From Prosapia bicincta (Eukaryota; Arthropoda; Insecta; Hemiptera; Cercopidae), in NCBI GenBank assembly GCA_036971475.1, contig JBAIZL010000007.1:29772947-29836946 (forward strand): a stretch of DNA of 64,000 nt. The letters are read 5' to 3'. Positions 50,399-58,600 of this stretch are shown here, piece by piece; position 1 is the stretch's first letter, and each line of letters opens with the position of its first letter. The notes under the pieces were generated by a model that saw only the letters and a program-made list of their open reading frames with translations, was not told where the DNA came from and did not search any database. The translations under genes were made by a program, and so were the position numbers.

Positions 50399-51532
50399 CT
50401 ATAGGTGTTCGTCTGGAAGATCCTGTAATAGTTGATAAGCGTTAGTAGTCCATTTCCGCAATTCGAAGTCACCTCGAAGTAAAAGAGAAATGAGCTGAGT
50501 TTTCAAATGAGAGGCCTCATCAATGGAATCATCACCCGCAATAATGTCGTCTACAAACGTTTGTGTGCGGAGTACTTCGGCAGCCTGAGGGAATGAAGCA
50601 CCTTCATCGGAGGCGAGCTGATGAAGAGTTCTTATCGCCAGGTAAGGTGAACAACTAAGTCCATAGGTTACTGTGGTCAATTGATAAGTGGAAATAGGTT
50701 GATCGACATGGTCCCTCCATAGGATCAGCTGATAAGGTTGATCATCAGGGTGGACTTTGATCTGACGATACATCTGACGTATGTCGCAAGTAAAAACCAC
50801 ATTATGATAGCGAAACATTAGTAACAGATCACAAATGTTGGTCTGCATTTTCTGTCCTCTCCACAAGGTGTCGTTGAGACAGAAACCGTTGGATGTTTTT
50901 GCACCGGCATCAAAGACTGTACGAAGGCGAGTAGTGGTGCTGGATTCCTTTAGAACCCCATGATGAGGTAAAAAGTAGTGAGGTGAACTGAGCTGAGTGT
51001 TTTGGGCAAGTATGATGTGTCCAGAAGTCAAATAGTCAGACATGAATTCTGCATAAAGTTGCTTGAAGCGAGGCTTAGAGTTGAACTTTTGTTCGAGAGA
51101 TTTTAATCGTACTTCCGCGTTCCCGCGAGAAGTTCCGAGAGGAGGTTTATCTTGTTTGAAAGGAAGTCGGACACTGTAACGACCTGAACTGTCCAATGTA
51201 TGAGTAGCGACATAATGAGCTTCACATGCTTGATCATGTGGTGAGGGTTTTGAGGTGAAGGGCACTTCTTCATGTTGCCAGAATTTTTGCAGAAAATTGT
51301 GCAGTTCCAAGTCATTCACCGTGAGTAATGTGGTGGACATACTAGCACTACATTCCCTTTCACAGGTAGGTAGACATGGAACTTCTCCCATAACCATGAA
51401 TCCAAAGTGAGTGCCTATCAGGCACGGCATATTAGAGCCGAGATAAAGCGTAGTTGGAGTCAATATTAAAGGAAAAAGAGCGCCGCCCAGAAGAATATCA
51501 ATGTGACTTGGTAAATGAAGAGTAGGGAGCAA
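50399..51532 (-). pseudogene. BEL/Pao reverse transcriptase pseudogene
   Basis: A 377-codon open segment. Near its start, HIDILLGGALFP resembles the end of the Pao protease domain. The reverse transcriptase has RTVFDAGAKTSNG (the usual VFDASA block), FTCDIRQMYRQI with its first catalytic aspartate, and TFVDDIIAG as the active-site YVDD-type box near residues 316-324. In the family this enzyme copies the element RNA into DNA in cytoplasmic particles. It overlaps the upstream gag-protease segment by 35 bp in another frame, which reflects a frameshift in what should be one reading frame, and it ends at an in-frame TAG after DLPDEHL. Both catalytic aspartate boxes look intact, but the polyprotein is broken on both sides. 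Confidence 0.9.
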
Positions 51533-52547
51533 ATGTATAAGATTGTACCTTATTTAGTACTTTAACGTCAATGTGAGTACGAGGTAAATCGACGCAAATT
51601 TTGTCGAGAATGAGAAAATTATGTTTGGCAGCTATTACTGTGCCATCGAGAGTGTGCACGCCTAAAGAGGTCATGCCCCTTGAGCGAGTAAGAGTTTGAG
51701 AAAGTCCAACAATGTTGTGATTACTTCTCGTTCGAGTTACACACATTAGTTGAGCTACTTGCTCTGAAATAAATGAGGATTGGCTTCCTAAGTCCACCAG
51801 AGCCCGAAAAACATAAGTCGTCCCGGTAGGGGAGGAGAGTTTTACTAAAAGTGTGCCCAGGAGCACAGTTGTACTTTGAGAGGCAGGATTAGTTGCCTGA
51901 GAAGTCATACTAATAGGTGACTGAGCAACTTTTGTTACACCTTGGTTCTTGGAAAGAGAGGACTTTAGTGGTGTATGCTGAGGCAGGTGATCATTGTCGA
52001 AATGGAGAAGAGTGTGATGTTTCCTTTTACATTGAAAACAAGTCGAATTGGATTTACGATACTTCACACTGTGAGCGCCCAAACATGAAATACATCTACT
52101 ATACGACTTCGCGATCTTCAAACGCTCTGTTGGAGATTTGGCCTTAAACTTAAGGCATGAATAGATTTTATGGTCTGTTCCTTTACACAGAAAACATAAA
52201 GGATGCTTTGTCTCAGACGCTGTGTCATTGACAGAGTTACAAGTCACCAGCGAAGTCCCCTTTCGGTTAACCTGAGTCTTATACATTAACTGTTTTCCCT
52301 TTGATACTTGAGGTGAGTTTGAAGGTAATGAGTTAAGGTTGAGAGTTGAAGAGGAATGTAGTGTCGCGTGTTCAAGTTCACTACATTTTTGTGAGAGGAA
52401 GTTGATAATTTCCGCAGGTGTTGCCAGGGTCGACGTGTTATCCCGTGATTGTTCAAGCTTCTTCAGTATAGTAGAATCCAGCTTGCGTAAAATCATCGCT
52501 GACAATAAGGGATTGTTACTCGTGATATCAATTTGTACCCCCTTCAA
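51498..52547 (-). pseudogene. BEL/Pao gag C-terminus and aspartic protease pseudogene
   Basis: A 349-codon segment. Residues 1-70 continue the Pao gag domain (DUF1759 type). Residues around 138-185 hold cysteine/histidine clusters, including CISCLGAHSVK and CFQCKRKHHTLLHF, the nucleic-acid-binding knuckles of Pao gag. Around residues 250-265 lies ALVDLGSQSSFIS, the retropepsin-like active site (DUF1758 type), where the usual D-S/T-G triad reads D-L-G. That substitution should impair the protease if it is not a sequencing error. The segment ends in a frameshift into the reverse-transcriptase frame, and is separated from the gag N-terminus by further frame breaks between 52548 and 52648. Confidence 0.88.
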
Positions 52548-52648
52548 GCTTGAGTGTTCTCTGTGTAACTTGTAACAAAGTTACGCATTTGGTTAGAAGT
52601 GTAATTGATATTTGGCAGGTCGAGAATTCTATTGAGATGAATTGACAA

Positions 52649-53238
52649 TTATCGTCTTGGAGACTGGTATCTCTCCATAAGCAGGTCATACGCGATTTGA
52701 TAATTAAATTCCGAAATAGGTAAAGAGTTAATTAACTTTAATGGTTCACCTGAGAGTACACTGAACAAATACTGTAGTTTGGTGACAGCATTGAGAGATG
52801 TATTTTTATGTATGGTAGAGTCAAAGAGATTTTTGAACGAAATCCATTCAAATTGATCACCCGTGAAATGTTTGAGTTCCAATTTTGGAAGTCGCAGTGG
52901 GGTTTGCGACGAGAGTGAAGAGCTAGCTTCGGTTTTTTGCCTAGCAGCTGGTTCCGCTTCTATTGAAGCAACAGTGTAATTTATGCGAGAAACAATATCA
53001 TTAACCACAGCCGAAGTTGAGAAATTGGGAATAAAATCGTTATCTTTTTCCAACGAGAGTTCATTGAATAAGTCCAATGTGTCTTAAAATTCTTGTTTAA
53101 TGCTAGCGACAGAGGGAGCTCGGATCATTAATTTCTTCATGATCGCTTTATCAGAAATCTTTTGAGATCATAAATAGATTGGATCTGGGAAAATAGAGCT
53201 TCCTTTTTAGCAGTGATTACCCTTAGTGACTTGGCCAT
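52649..53238 (-). pseudogene. BEL/Pao gag N-terminal pseudogene
   Basis: The gag start is ATGGCCAAGTCACTAAG, with ATG at 53238-53236. A frame break follows about 32 codons later. The open segment 53077-52649 (142 codons) contains LPKLELKHFTGD, FEWISFKNLFDSTIH and LNAVTKLQYLFSVLSGEPL. This is the pattern of the Pao gag domain DUF1759 (LPKL.L..F.GD...W..F...F...IH, followed by K..YL...L.G.A). In the family it forms the capsid-like particle. The first part is duplicated in inverted form at 49421-49852. A second frame loss follows at about 52648. Confidence 0.88.
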
Positions 53239-53888
53239 TTTATAAAATTGAATTATATCTACAATAACAATAAGGCTCTTTAAATACACTAACAAAATGT
53301 GCTATACTAATAGCAAGAGCGATAGAGAAAGCATAAACGAGTTTCTCACAAGGAAATGTAAATATTGAATGTTTGAACTTATGAACGGACGTAAACAGTC
53401 GAAGTAAACAAATGTCTCTTATTCAATGTTACAATAACAAGATATCTACAAATAATTGCAATAAGAAAAACGTTCAATACAATTTATGAAAAATGTGAAT
53501 ATTTTAAAAAGAAATAATTATAATTACATTGGACAGCATGTAACTGAATGAACTGCTTCAAAACAATAAACATTAATAAATATAAATTTGCAATTTACAA
53601 GCAATAAAATCATAGGTGACTTCTTTTACCATACTAAATAGTTAGCAGAAAATATTTATAAGCCTATATTATTATATTTATTATATTTATATTAGCCTAT
53701 TAACATTAGTATGAGTGAGAAACATAAACTTTGAATAATACGAATTCCTTAGAAATAGACAAGCGTAGTTAATTGTAAATATATGCTTTCAGAGAGGGTT
53801 TGTTATAGTCTATTCTATTTGCACAGCTGATAGATAAGAAATTGAGCGAGGTAAGTCTTGTAACAAGGACAAGATATTGCGTGCGGTT
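52798..53888. repeat. BEL/Pao right arm (original 5' LTR and gag start, minus orientation)
   Basis: This 1091-bp arm is the inverted partner of 48795-49852. The LTR/leader part spans 53239-53888 (minus strand). No TG...CA ends, target duplication or clear tRNA primer-binding site could be identified. Beyond 53888 the sequence no longer matches the left arm. Confidence 0.88.
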
Positions 53889-54044
53889 TACGTCACTCAT
53901 GTGGACATGCTTTAACATAGGACTTTTTGAAAAAATCCGGCCCGGAGCACCAACAATGTTAAATATTTTGTCATGTAACGGCACCATTGATTTCCGGAGG
54001 ACCTTAACTGAATAAATGAAAAAAGTTGACATTTGTGCACCTAC
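53889..54044. other. Flank between BEL/Pao arm and candidate exon
   Basis: Short moderately GC-rich sequence. On the minus strand it would be the start of an intron if the GTAGGT at 54044-54039 is a true splice donor. No other signal is seen. Confidence 0.3.
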
Positions 54045-54203
54045 CTCATTGGGTGAAGTACCACCACTTGTCGGACAGCTATCGGACGTTCCTCCGAGCT
54101 TAGCGAGTTGCCGGACTGGACGTGAGGTCGTGGGATGGACGTATAAACTCAGCGCCGTTGTGGGTGCTGTTAGCACCAGAACGTACAGACTTGCCGCATA
54201 CAT
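54045..54203 (-). CDS. Candidate first coding exon of a small secreted protein
   Basis: I do not recognise this protein. From the ATG at 54203-54201 the minus strand reads MYAASLYVLVLTAPTTALS, which has the look of a signal peptide (short N-terminus, hydrophobic core, small residues). A polar, Ser/Thr/Gly-rich stretch with one cysteine follows, about 53 codons in all. The reading ends at GAG|GTAGGT (54047-54039), a good 5' splice-donor match. The stretch is GC- and CpG-richer than its AT-rich surroundings, which is why it stands out. The open frame also extends upstream to 54314 and downstream to 53769, so the start and the splice site are guesses. No downstream exon could be identified. It could equally be unselected sequence or an element remnant. 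Confidence 0.22.
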
Positions 54204-54319
54204 TAGTGTACATCTTACCACCAATCTGATCTGCTTTTGAACACGAGCTAGTGTGTCTGATGCAATCGTCCCCTTTGTAGGCAGTATTCCCGTCGAGCAG
54301 GCGCGCATTCCCATATGAC

Positions 54320-54774
54320 GAAACCGGGAGGCTACTCCTTAATTCTTTCCATTTCAGTCTGTTTTTTTTGTTATTATTGCTCAGTAATTATAGTTATCAA
54401 GAATCTTTTCATTACTATATTATATAAATTATAATTAAACCCAATATTTAGTCAACAGTTATGGATGGAGCACGATTATCTATAATACGAATCTAATAAA
54501 TGACTTACAAATCAACAATAATATAGCTATATAATTATGGTAATACAATATAATTAGCTGTTAATATTTATGGTTAACAATAAAAAGATGAACTTAAAGT
54601 TCAGCTTGAAACAAAGATTCATGTTCTTTTAACACTAATGTACGAGTACAAATTTACAAGTTTTCTTACAAAATTTAGACTAATACACCATTCATCTGGC
54701 CTATAAATTGAAAAATTCATGTAGTTCAAAAACCTACCCAAAATTTACTAAATGTGCAGTCTAGACCTAAAATA
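54320..54774. other. AT-rich sequence, nothing recognised
   Basis: Highly AT-rich with no credible open frame, repeat or RNA gene. Confidence 0.6.
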
Positions 54775-55060
54775 TTATAAGTTATAATCTATTATGTATT
54801 TTATATTACTCACTATCGGATTCCTTAGTGCAATCGAAACATCGAATTTGTCGTTCACAATGCGGTTTACAAACAAATATTTTACAAGAAGCAGAACGAA
54901 CTTTAGTTCTCTATTTTTGTGTTTTCTACAAGGTGAGCAAGGTCCAGTTATTGAATTATTTTGTTCCACCAATTCATTCCTCGGTCGGAATTTTTCAAGA
55001 AAAAGAACAATAACTTTTGAAAGAGGTCTGAGTTTTGCTCGTTCTCTCAAAATCATCTTC
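54775..55060 (-). pseudogene. Possible piggyBac-type transposase C-terminal cysteine-rich tail
   Basis: On the minus strand, the frame starting at 55056 contains GPCSPCRKHKN. One base out of frame immediately downstream lie C.IFVC, KPHC and RCFDC. The order CxxC, CxxxxC, C, CxxC over about 45 residues resembles the cysteine-rich DNA-binding tail found at the C-terminus of piggyBac-family transposases. A frameshift between the first pair and the rest would make it a relic. No catalytic DDD domain was found upstream on the minus strand, and no terminal repeats were located. The overlapping plus-strand frame (54794-55078) is regarded as a shadow. Confidence 0.3.
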
Positions 55061-55973
55061 CATAAGCTGCCGGTTTAGGAAATATTCCCCTGTAAACTGG
55101 TCTACATGAGACCAAGATTTTACTGGATTAACGAAGGAGCATAATTCACTAGATTTGAAGTAAATGTGAACATAAGTAGCATTTATGAAGAAATAATAAC
55201 TGTATAACACAGGCGTGCAGCACAATGTAGGTCATCTTCACTGCTCAATAGCCAACGAACTACTGAAGGAAAATAGAACAAACCTAGGATCAAATAAATA
55301 AAATAAGGATCAGAGAATACTCATTCATAAAGTCCTTTGTGAGCAGTTTGTGAATTACTCGAAGTTACACGGAGTACCGCGCCGCACCTTCCGAGTACCC
55401 CGCTCGACGGTAACCTTCAAAGTGACAATCTGGAGTCTACAGACTAGAGAACTAAGATTTAAATGAACGGAGGTAGCTACATCATTTGTCCTGCAAAAGG
55501 AACGACCTTGTGTTTTAGTTGCATCCGGGTCAGTCCAGATAGATAGGAACCTTATCGTACGTAGTCCCGAAGGCTTTCAAGTTCATCTAGTTCACCTGGT
55601 GACAAAGTGGATCCAAGTTCATAACGTTTCCAATCAAGTCAGGGATTTAACGACGTACTTAAAAGTCAATTTTTTATTGCATACTCCATAGAAATATAGT
55701 TTTTTTTTAAAATCTTAAATAAATAAAACCTCTTAAACCCCAAAACCTTGTTATTCAATAGGACGATGTGTATTTATTAAATGAAACTTACATGAAATGT
55801 AGTTATTCTTGTAATAATGTCCTCTGATAATGATTGCTTGGCTTGTAAAATCGAAATGTACATAAGTATTTGAATAAAAGGTTTGTAGGGATACAGGTTT
55901 CATCTATTTAAAATTTGTAAAAAACATAATAGAAGTTGCTATAAGCTGTTACGAGAAAGGGGTCGAAAAATAT
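55061..55973. other. Intergenic sequence, nothing recognised
   Basis: Mixed composition. 55370-55640 is GC-richer with no open frame or recognised domain; the rest is AT-rich. The minus-strand frame 54995-55225 has no recognised motif. Confidence 0.5.
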
Positions 55974-56050
55974 TTGATATTTTCGAAAGGTTTCTGGCTT
56001 ACTAAAATAAAAAATTCATTGATAAAAATGAATGCCTCATTTTCCTCTAT

Positions 56051-56056
<6 letters not shown>

Positions 56057-56094
<38 letters not shown>

Positions 56095-56111
56095 ATCTAT
56101 CTATCTATCTA

Positions 56112-56180
<69 letters not shown>
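56057..56180. repeat. Compound microsatellite (CT)n(TCTA)n(TA)n
   Basis: CT dinucleotides at 56057-56090, then TCTA tetranucleotides to about 56116, then TA dinucleotides to about 56180. Two long plus-strand frames cross it but encode only Ser-Leu and Ile-Tyr runs, and are rejected as genes. Confidence 0.97.
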
Positions 56181-56181
<1 letters not shown>

Positions 56182-56280
56182 ACAGTTACTCCAAGTGTAT
56201 TTCTTTTAAAGATTTATGTCAATGTTGGCGTATGTGTGTGTGTTTGTCTGTCAACAATTAGAACATTGACCGAAATTTAA

Positions 56281-56394
56281 ATCTCTAAATTTCATTGCAA
56301 AAACAATAATCTAAACACAACAGAAAACTTCGAAGTATTCAAACACCATAAAAACCGACCACAACACATTCTAAACAAAAAAACACGCTCTCAA
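56281..56394 (+). pseudogene. Penelope-like element C-terminal relic (second lineage)
   Basis: The plus-strand frame from 56281 to a TAA encodes about 37 residues containing NNNLNTTENFEVFKHHKN and QHILN. This fits the block after the GIY-YIG domain in PLE proteins (LN.LE..EI.KH....ILN). It differs clearly from the fragment at 17931-18412. The endonuclease part is not seen upstream, where a microsatellite lies. The element may be interrupted: a hammerhead-like, PLE-type 3' motif lies at 57467-57505, beyond the non-LTR-like fragment at 56440-57460. Confidence 0.5.
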
Positions 56395-56439
56395 TAAAGT
56401 ACTATTCGAATACATAACTAACCCCTACTATCCCAGATA

Positions 56440-56880
56440 TCTTGCCTTAGCAACTGGGCGGGTCCACGGGTGGCGGATAGTGGAACGGCCTACAGATATA
56501 TAGGTTACTTGTGAATAAGGATTCCGGAAGGTTTCTGAAGAAGCAGGCCCGGACCAAGGCAATTGTTCAAAGGTGAGGAATTATCCCTCCTCGTCAGTCA
56601 ACCGGTTGGGTGAGGTAGAAATAACTTCTCTGACTGGGGACTGGGGTAGTTGGGAATTAAGTCCTCACAATGCTACTCTCACCTCCCAGGTGAACCAAGA
56701 GCAATGCGGCTGTGAAGTATGGGTGGGAAAATACCCTAACGACACAGTTGTAACAAAAGAGAGTAAAGCAGGCTGTTCGCTCCATGAGCAACAGTTAATA
56801 ATGTCCTGAACTTGGGGTGTGCTTCAAGGTCAGTGACTGAATACCCAATCCAAGGTGGAAGGCATCGTGCCGATTGATGA
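56440..56880 (+). mobile_element. Non-LTR-like 5' leader fragment
   Basis: A GC-rich block starts abruptly after AT-rich DNA at about 56440 (GCGGGTCCACGGGTGGCGG). It leads without a long intact frame into the open frame at 56881. Its composition and position suggest the 5' untranslated leader of a non-LTR retrotransposon or a related multicopy element. The 78-codon frame 56573-56809 lies in it and has no recognised motif. Confidence 0.35.
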
Positions 56881-57456
56881 ATGGCTGCAGGGTATAAAAT
56901 GCAGTGCCACACGATCCTCTTGAGGAACCAGACAAAACCTCATTGTATGTTGTCTTGCCAGGACAGTGGGGGTTCTGCTCTGGTTGACCGTTTTCCCCCC
57001 ATACTTGGGAAGCTAAAGGACCAAGTAAATACACAAATTGATGTTGAGTCTGCACAGACAGCGGGAGCCAATGAGACGGCAAACAGTGAGTCTGTAGCAG
57101 ATGTGTCAACGGCAACCACCACTGGGGGTGCGGGTGCGGCTACCAAGCTGCTGACTGCAGAAACCAGTGAAATGGTTGTAGAGTTGAGCACGCTTTCTCT
57201 ACGGAGAAAGCGTATGAGTGGAGCGGCCAGAAGGCGGATCCGAAGAGATCAGGCGATAGCAGCGGGAGGGCCAATAATCCTGAGCACACAACGCAGGGAA
57301 GGCCAAAACCGAGCCGAGCATGTTAACGTCCAGGGTTTGGATGTTGTGAGGGGTGAGGTGCAACAGGTGGGAAGCAATCAACCACGAGCACCAAACCCCA
57401 GCAAAATCACAGACTCACAATATCATAACACATCTGAGGAACAGTCTTGTCCGTGA
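56881..57456 (+). CDS. ORF1-like protein fragment of a retroelement (191 codons)
   Basis: An open frame from ATG at 56881 to the stop before 57457. Residues 50-105 are rich in Ala, Thr, Ser and Glu and look disordered. Residues 108-122 are strongly basic (LRRKRMSGAARRRIRRD), resembling the basic SGA-R/K motif seen in ORF1-type proteins of some arthropod non-LTR retrotransposons, where it would bind the element RNA. No zinc knuckle, reverse transcriptase or endonuclease follows; after the stop the sequence turns AT-rich, so this is a 5' piece only. The assignment rests on the basic motif, composition and GC-rich leader. A host disordered protein is possible but less likely. The minus-strand frames opposite are shadows. 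Confidence 0.4.
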   Translation: MAAGYKMQCHTILLRNQTKPHCMLSCQDSGGSALVDRFPPILGKLKDQVNTQIDVESAQTAGANETANSESVADVSTATTTGGAGAATKLLTAETSEMVVELSTLSLRRKRMSGAARRRIRRDQAIAAGGPIILSTQRREGQNRAEHVNVQGLDVVRGEVQQVGSNQPRAPNPSKITDSQYHNTSEEQSCP

Positions 57457-57466
57457 CTAACAGCAT

Positions 57467-57505
57467 TAAAAAATGCACTGATCTAGAGCGAAACGCGTCT
57501 GCTGA
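57467..57505 (+). ncRNA. Degenerate hammerhead-ribozyme-like motif
   Basis: TGCACTGAT, then CTAGAG, then CGAAACGCGTC and TGCTG. In a type I hammerhead with minimal stem III the core is CUGAUGA, stem II, GAAA, a very short stem III and a UC cleavage step. Here GAAAC-GC-GUC fits the 3' half, and GCA/TGC can pair as stem I. The 5' box reads CUGAUCU in place of CUGAUGA, and stem II is not convincing, so activity is unlikely. Hammerhead motifs are known in the ends of Penelope-like elements. Confidence 0.35.
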
Positions 57506-57806
57506 AAAATATAAGTAAGTAATGATTTGTTGCCCACTGATGTCACTAGGTACATGTTCAATTTATTTCTCAAAAACATCAACATTTCAAATATTTGATG
57601 AAAAATACTGCGTACAGGCTTCAATATAAGACCAATTTATTTATTTTGCAATCAGAAACTTCGGGTATAAAATAACGCCATATAGTTAAAGTGGAGTTAG
57701 TTTGCTGTGAAAGGATGCTGTAAAGTGTAATATAGGTTCATAAACGTTGTTCACTCTTCGACTTTAGGAACCGTTCTCGTGTTGGTCATCAGAAATACGT
57801 CTAACA
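57506..57806. other. Intergenic, nothing recognised
   Basis: AT-rich sequence without a credible frame or repeat. Confidence 0.5.
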
Positions 57807-57808
57807 TA

Positions 57809-57900
57809 CAGTAGAACCTCGATAATTCGAACTAACTGGGACCGGGGCTAATCCGGATTAACCAGAGAATGCCTAAAAAACAGAGAAATAAAACATATAC
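57809..57900 (+). mobile_element. pogo/Tigger-type DNA transposon terminal fragment
   Basis: Begins CAGTAGAACCTCGATAATTC directly after a TA dinucleotide (57807-57808), as expected for Tc1/mariner-superfamily pogo/Tigger elements, which target TA. It continues with ACCGGGGCTAATCCGGATTA, similar to the subterminal sequence of that group. No complementary end (GAGGTTCTACTG) was noticed downstream in this window, so this is a solo terminus or a deleted copy. No transposase is seen. Confidence 0.6.
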
Positions 57901-57941
57901 CCTCAGAAAATCACATTTTTATAGTATAAATGATCATAGGC

Positions 57942-57943
<2 letters not shown>

Positions 57944-57972
<29 letters not shown>
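57944..57972. repeat. (TA)n microsatellite
   Basis: About 14 TA dinucleotides within AT-rich DNA. Confidence 0.95.
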
Positions 57973-57979
<7 letters not shown>

Positions 57980-58270
57980 GTTTTTGAAACACAAACATTA
58001 TTTAATAATTTTTAATAATTAATAAATAATTCTTGTATTTGAATAGCCTCAGTTGTTTTTGTTATTATACAAGGAAACATTTATATATACATATATATCA
58101 TGATATTTCACGTTGTGTATTATTTTTCCGTTACACTGACTATATGAAGTTTTTATAATTACTTGTAAATAATTGTTTCCACCACGAAGTGCAATAATTG
58201 TACCTTATGTGATGAGGCATCTTTTGGTCACTTGACCATTGTCGAATCACTGAATTAATTTTCTCTATTT

Positions 58271-58600
58271 TTAAGGTATGGATGTTCGGTTCGTGATGTT
58301 GGTATTTGTTGACGTCATACATGTTTCTTCTTGAGCCGCGTGTATAATGTTTTTGAATTGTATGTCGTCTGCGTATGTTGTCTGTAGGTTCATTAAATTG
58401 TTGTTTATGTTTTTATAAATAAGGTATTTTTCTAGTGAGTTTAGTTCTTTTGGGTTATTATTTATTTCAAGTATGGTTAGGTTATTTTCGTAATTTGTTA
58501 TTGCATGTTTACGTGATATTAGGTGTGCTGCAACATTTGATGCATTCGTATTTTTATAAGAGCGTTCATAATTAAAAGGCAACATAGGTTTTTAGGCAGT
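58271..58600 (-). pseudogene. Penelope-like element C-terminal relic (third lineage)
   Basis: The minus-strand frame 58585-58271 encodes NASNVAAHLISRKHAI, then a block with LNSLEKYLIYKN and NLMN. This is the order found downstream of the GIY-YIG endonuclease in PLE proteins (a HL....H motif, then LN.LE..EIY, then LLN). The YIG core itself is not recognisable upstream. The protein block differs from both other PLE relics in the window, so at least three PLE lineages left 3' pieces here. The 3' part of the relic probably continues to about 58140. Confidence 0.6.

Larger units (their letters stand above)
48795..53888 (-). mobile_element. Fold-back BEL/Pao LTR retrotransposon, 3' half lost
   Basis: Order on the minus strand: LTR/leader, gag, protease, reverse transcriptase, start of RNase H, a 138-bp unassigned piece, then the LTR/leader and gag start again in opposite orientation. 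Integrase and the 3' LTR are missing. Such inverted duplication of an LTR end is what integration of a retroelement DNA into itself can leave behind; a later genomic inversion or recombination between two copies is an alternative. Several frameshifts, a stop and a protease active-site change show that it is inactive. Confidence 0.82.

Noticed and set aside
51917..52575. Plus-strand frames 51917-52147 and 52339-52575
   Set aside because: They are antisense shadows of the gag-protease segment, without recognised motifs.
53769..54314. Full 181-codon minus-strand frame as one gene
   Set aside because: Its distal part runs into the BEL/Pao LTR arm, so the whole frame cannot be a host gene. Only the GC-rich part is kept as a low-confidence exon.
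54794..55078. Plus-strand 94-codon frame opposite the cysteine-rich segment
   Set aside because: No domain is seen, and the cysteine pattern on the minus strand is the better explanation.
55974..56280. Plus-strand frames of 95 and 82 codons
   Set aside because: They are translations of the CT/TCTA/TA microsatellite.
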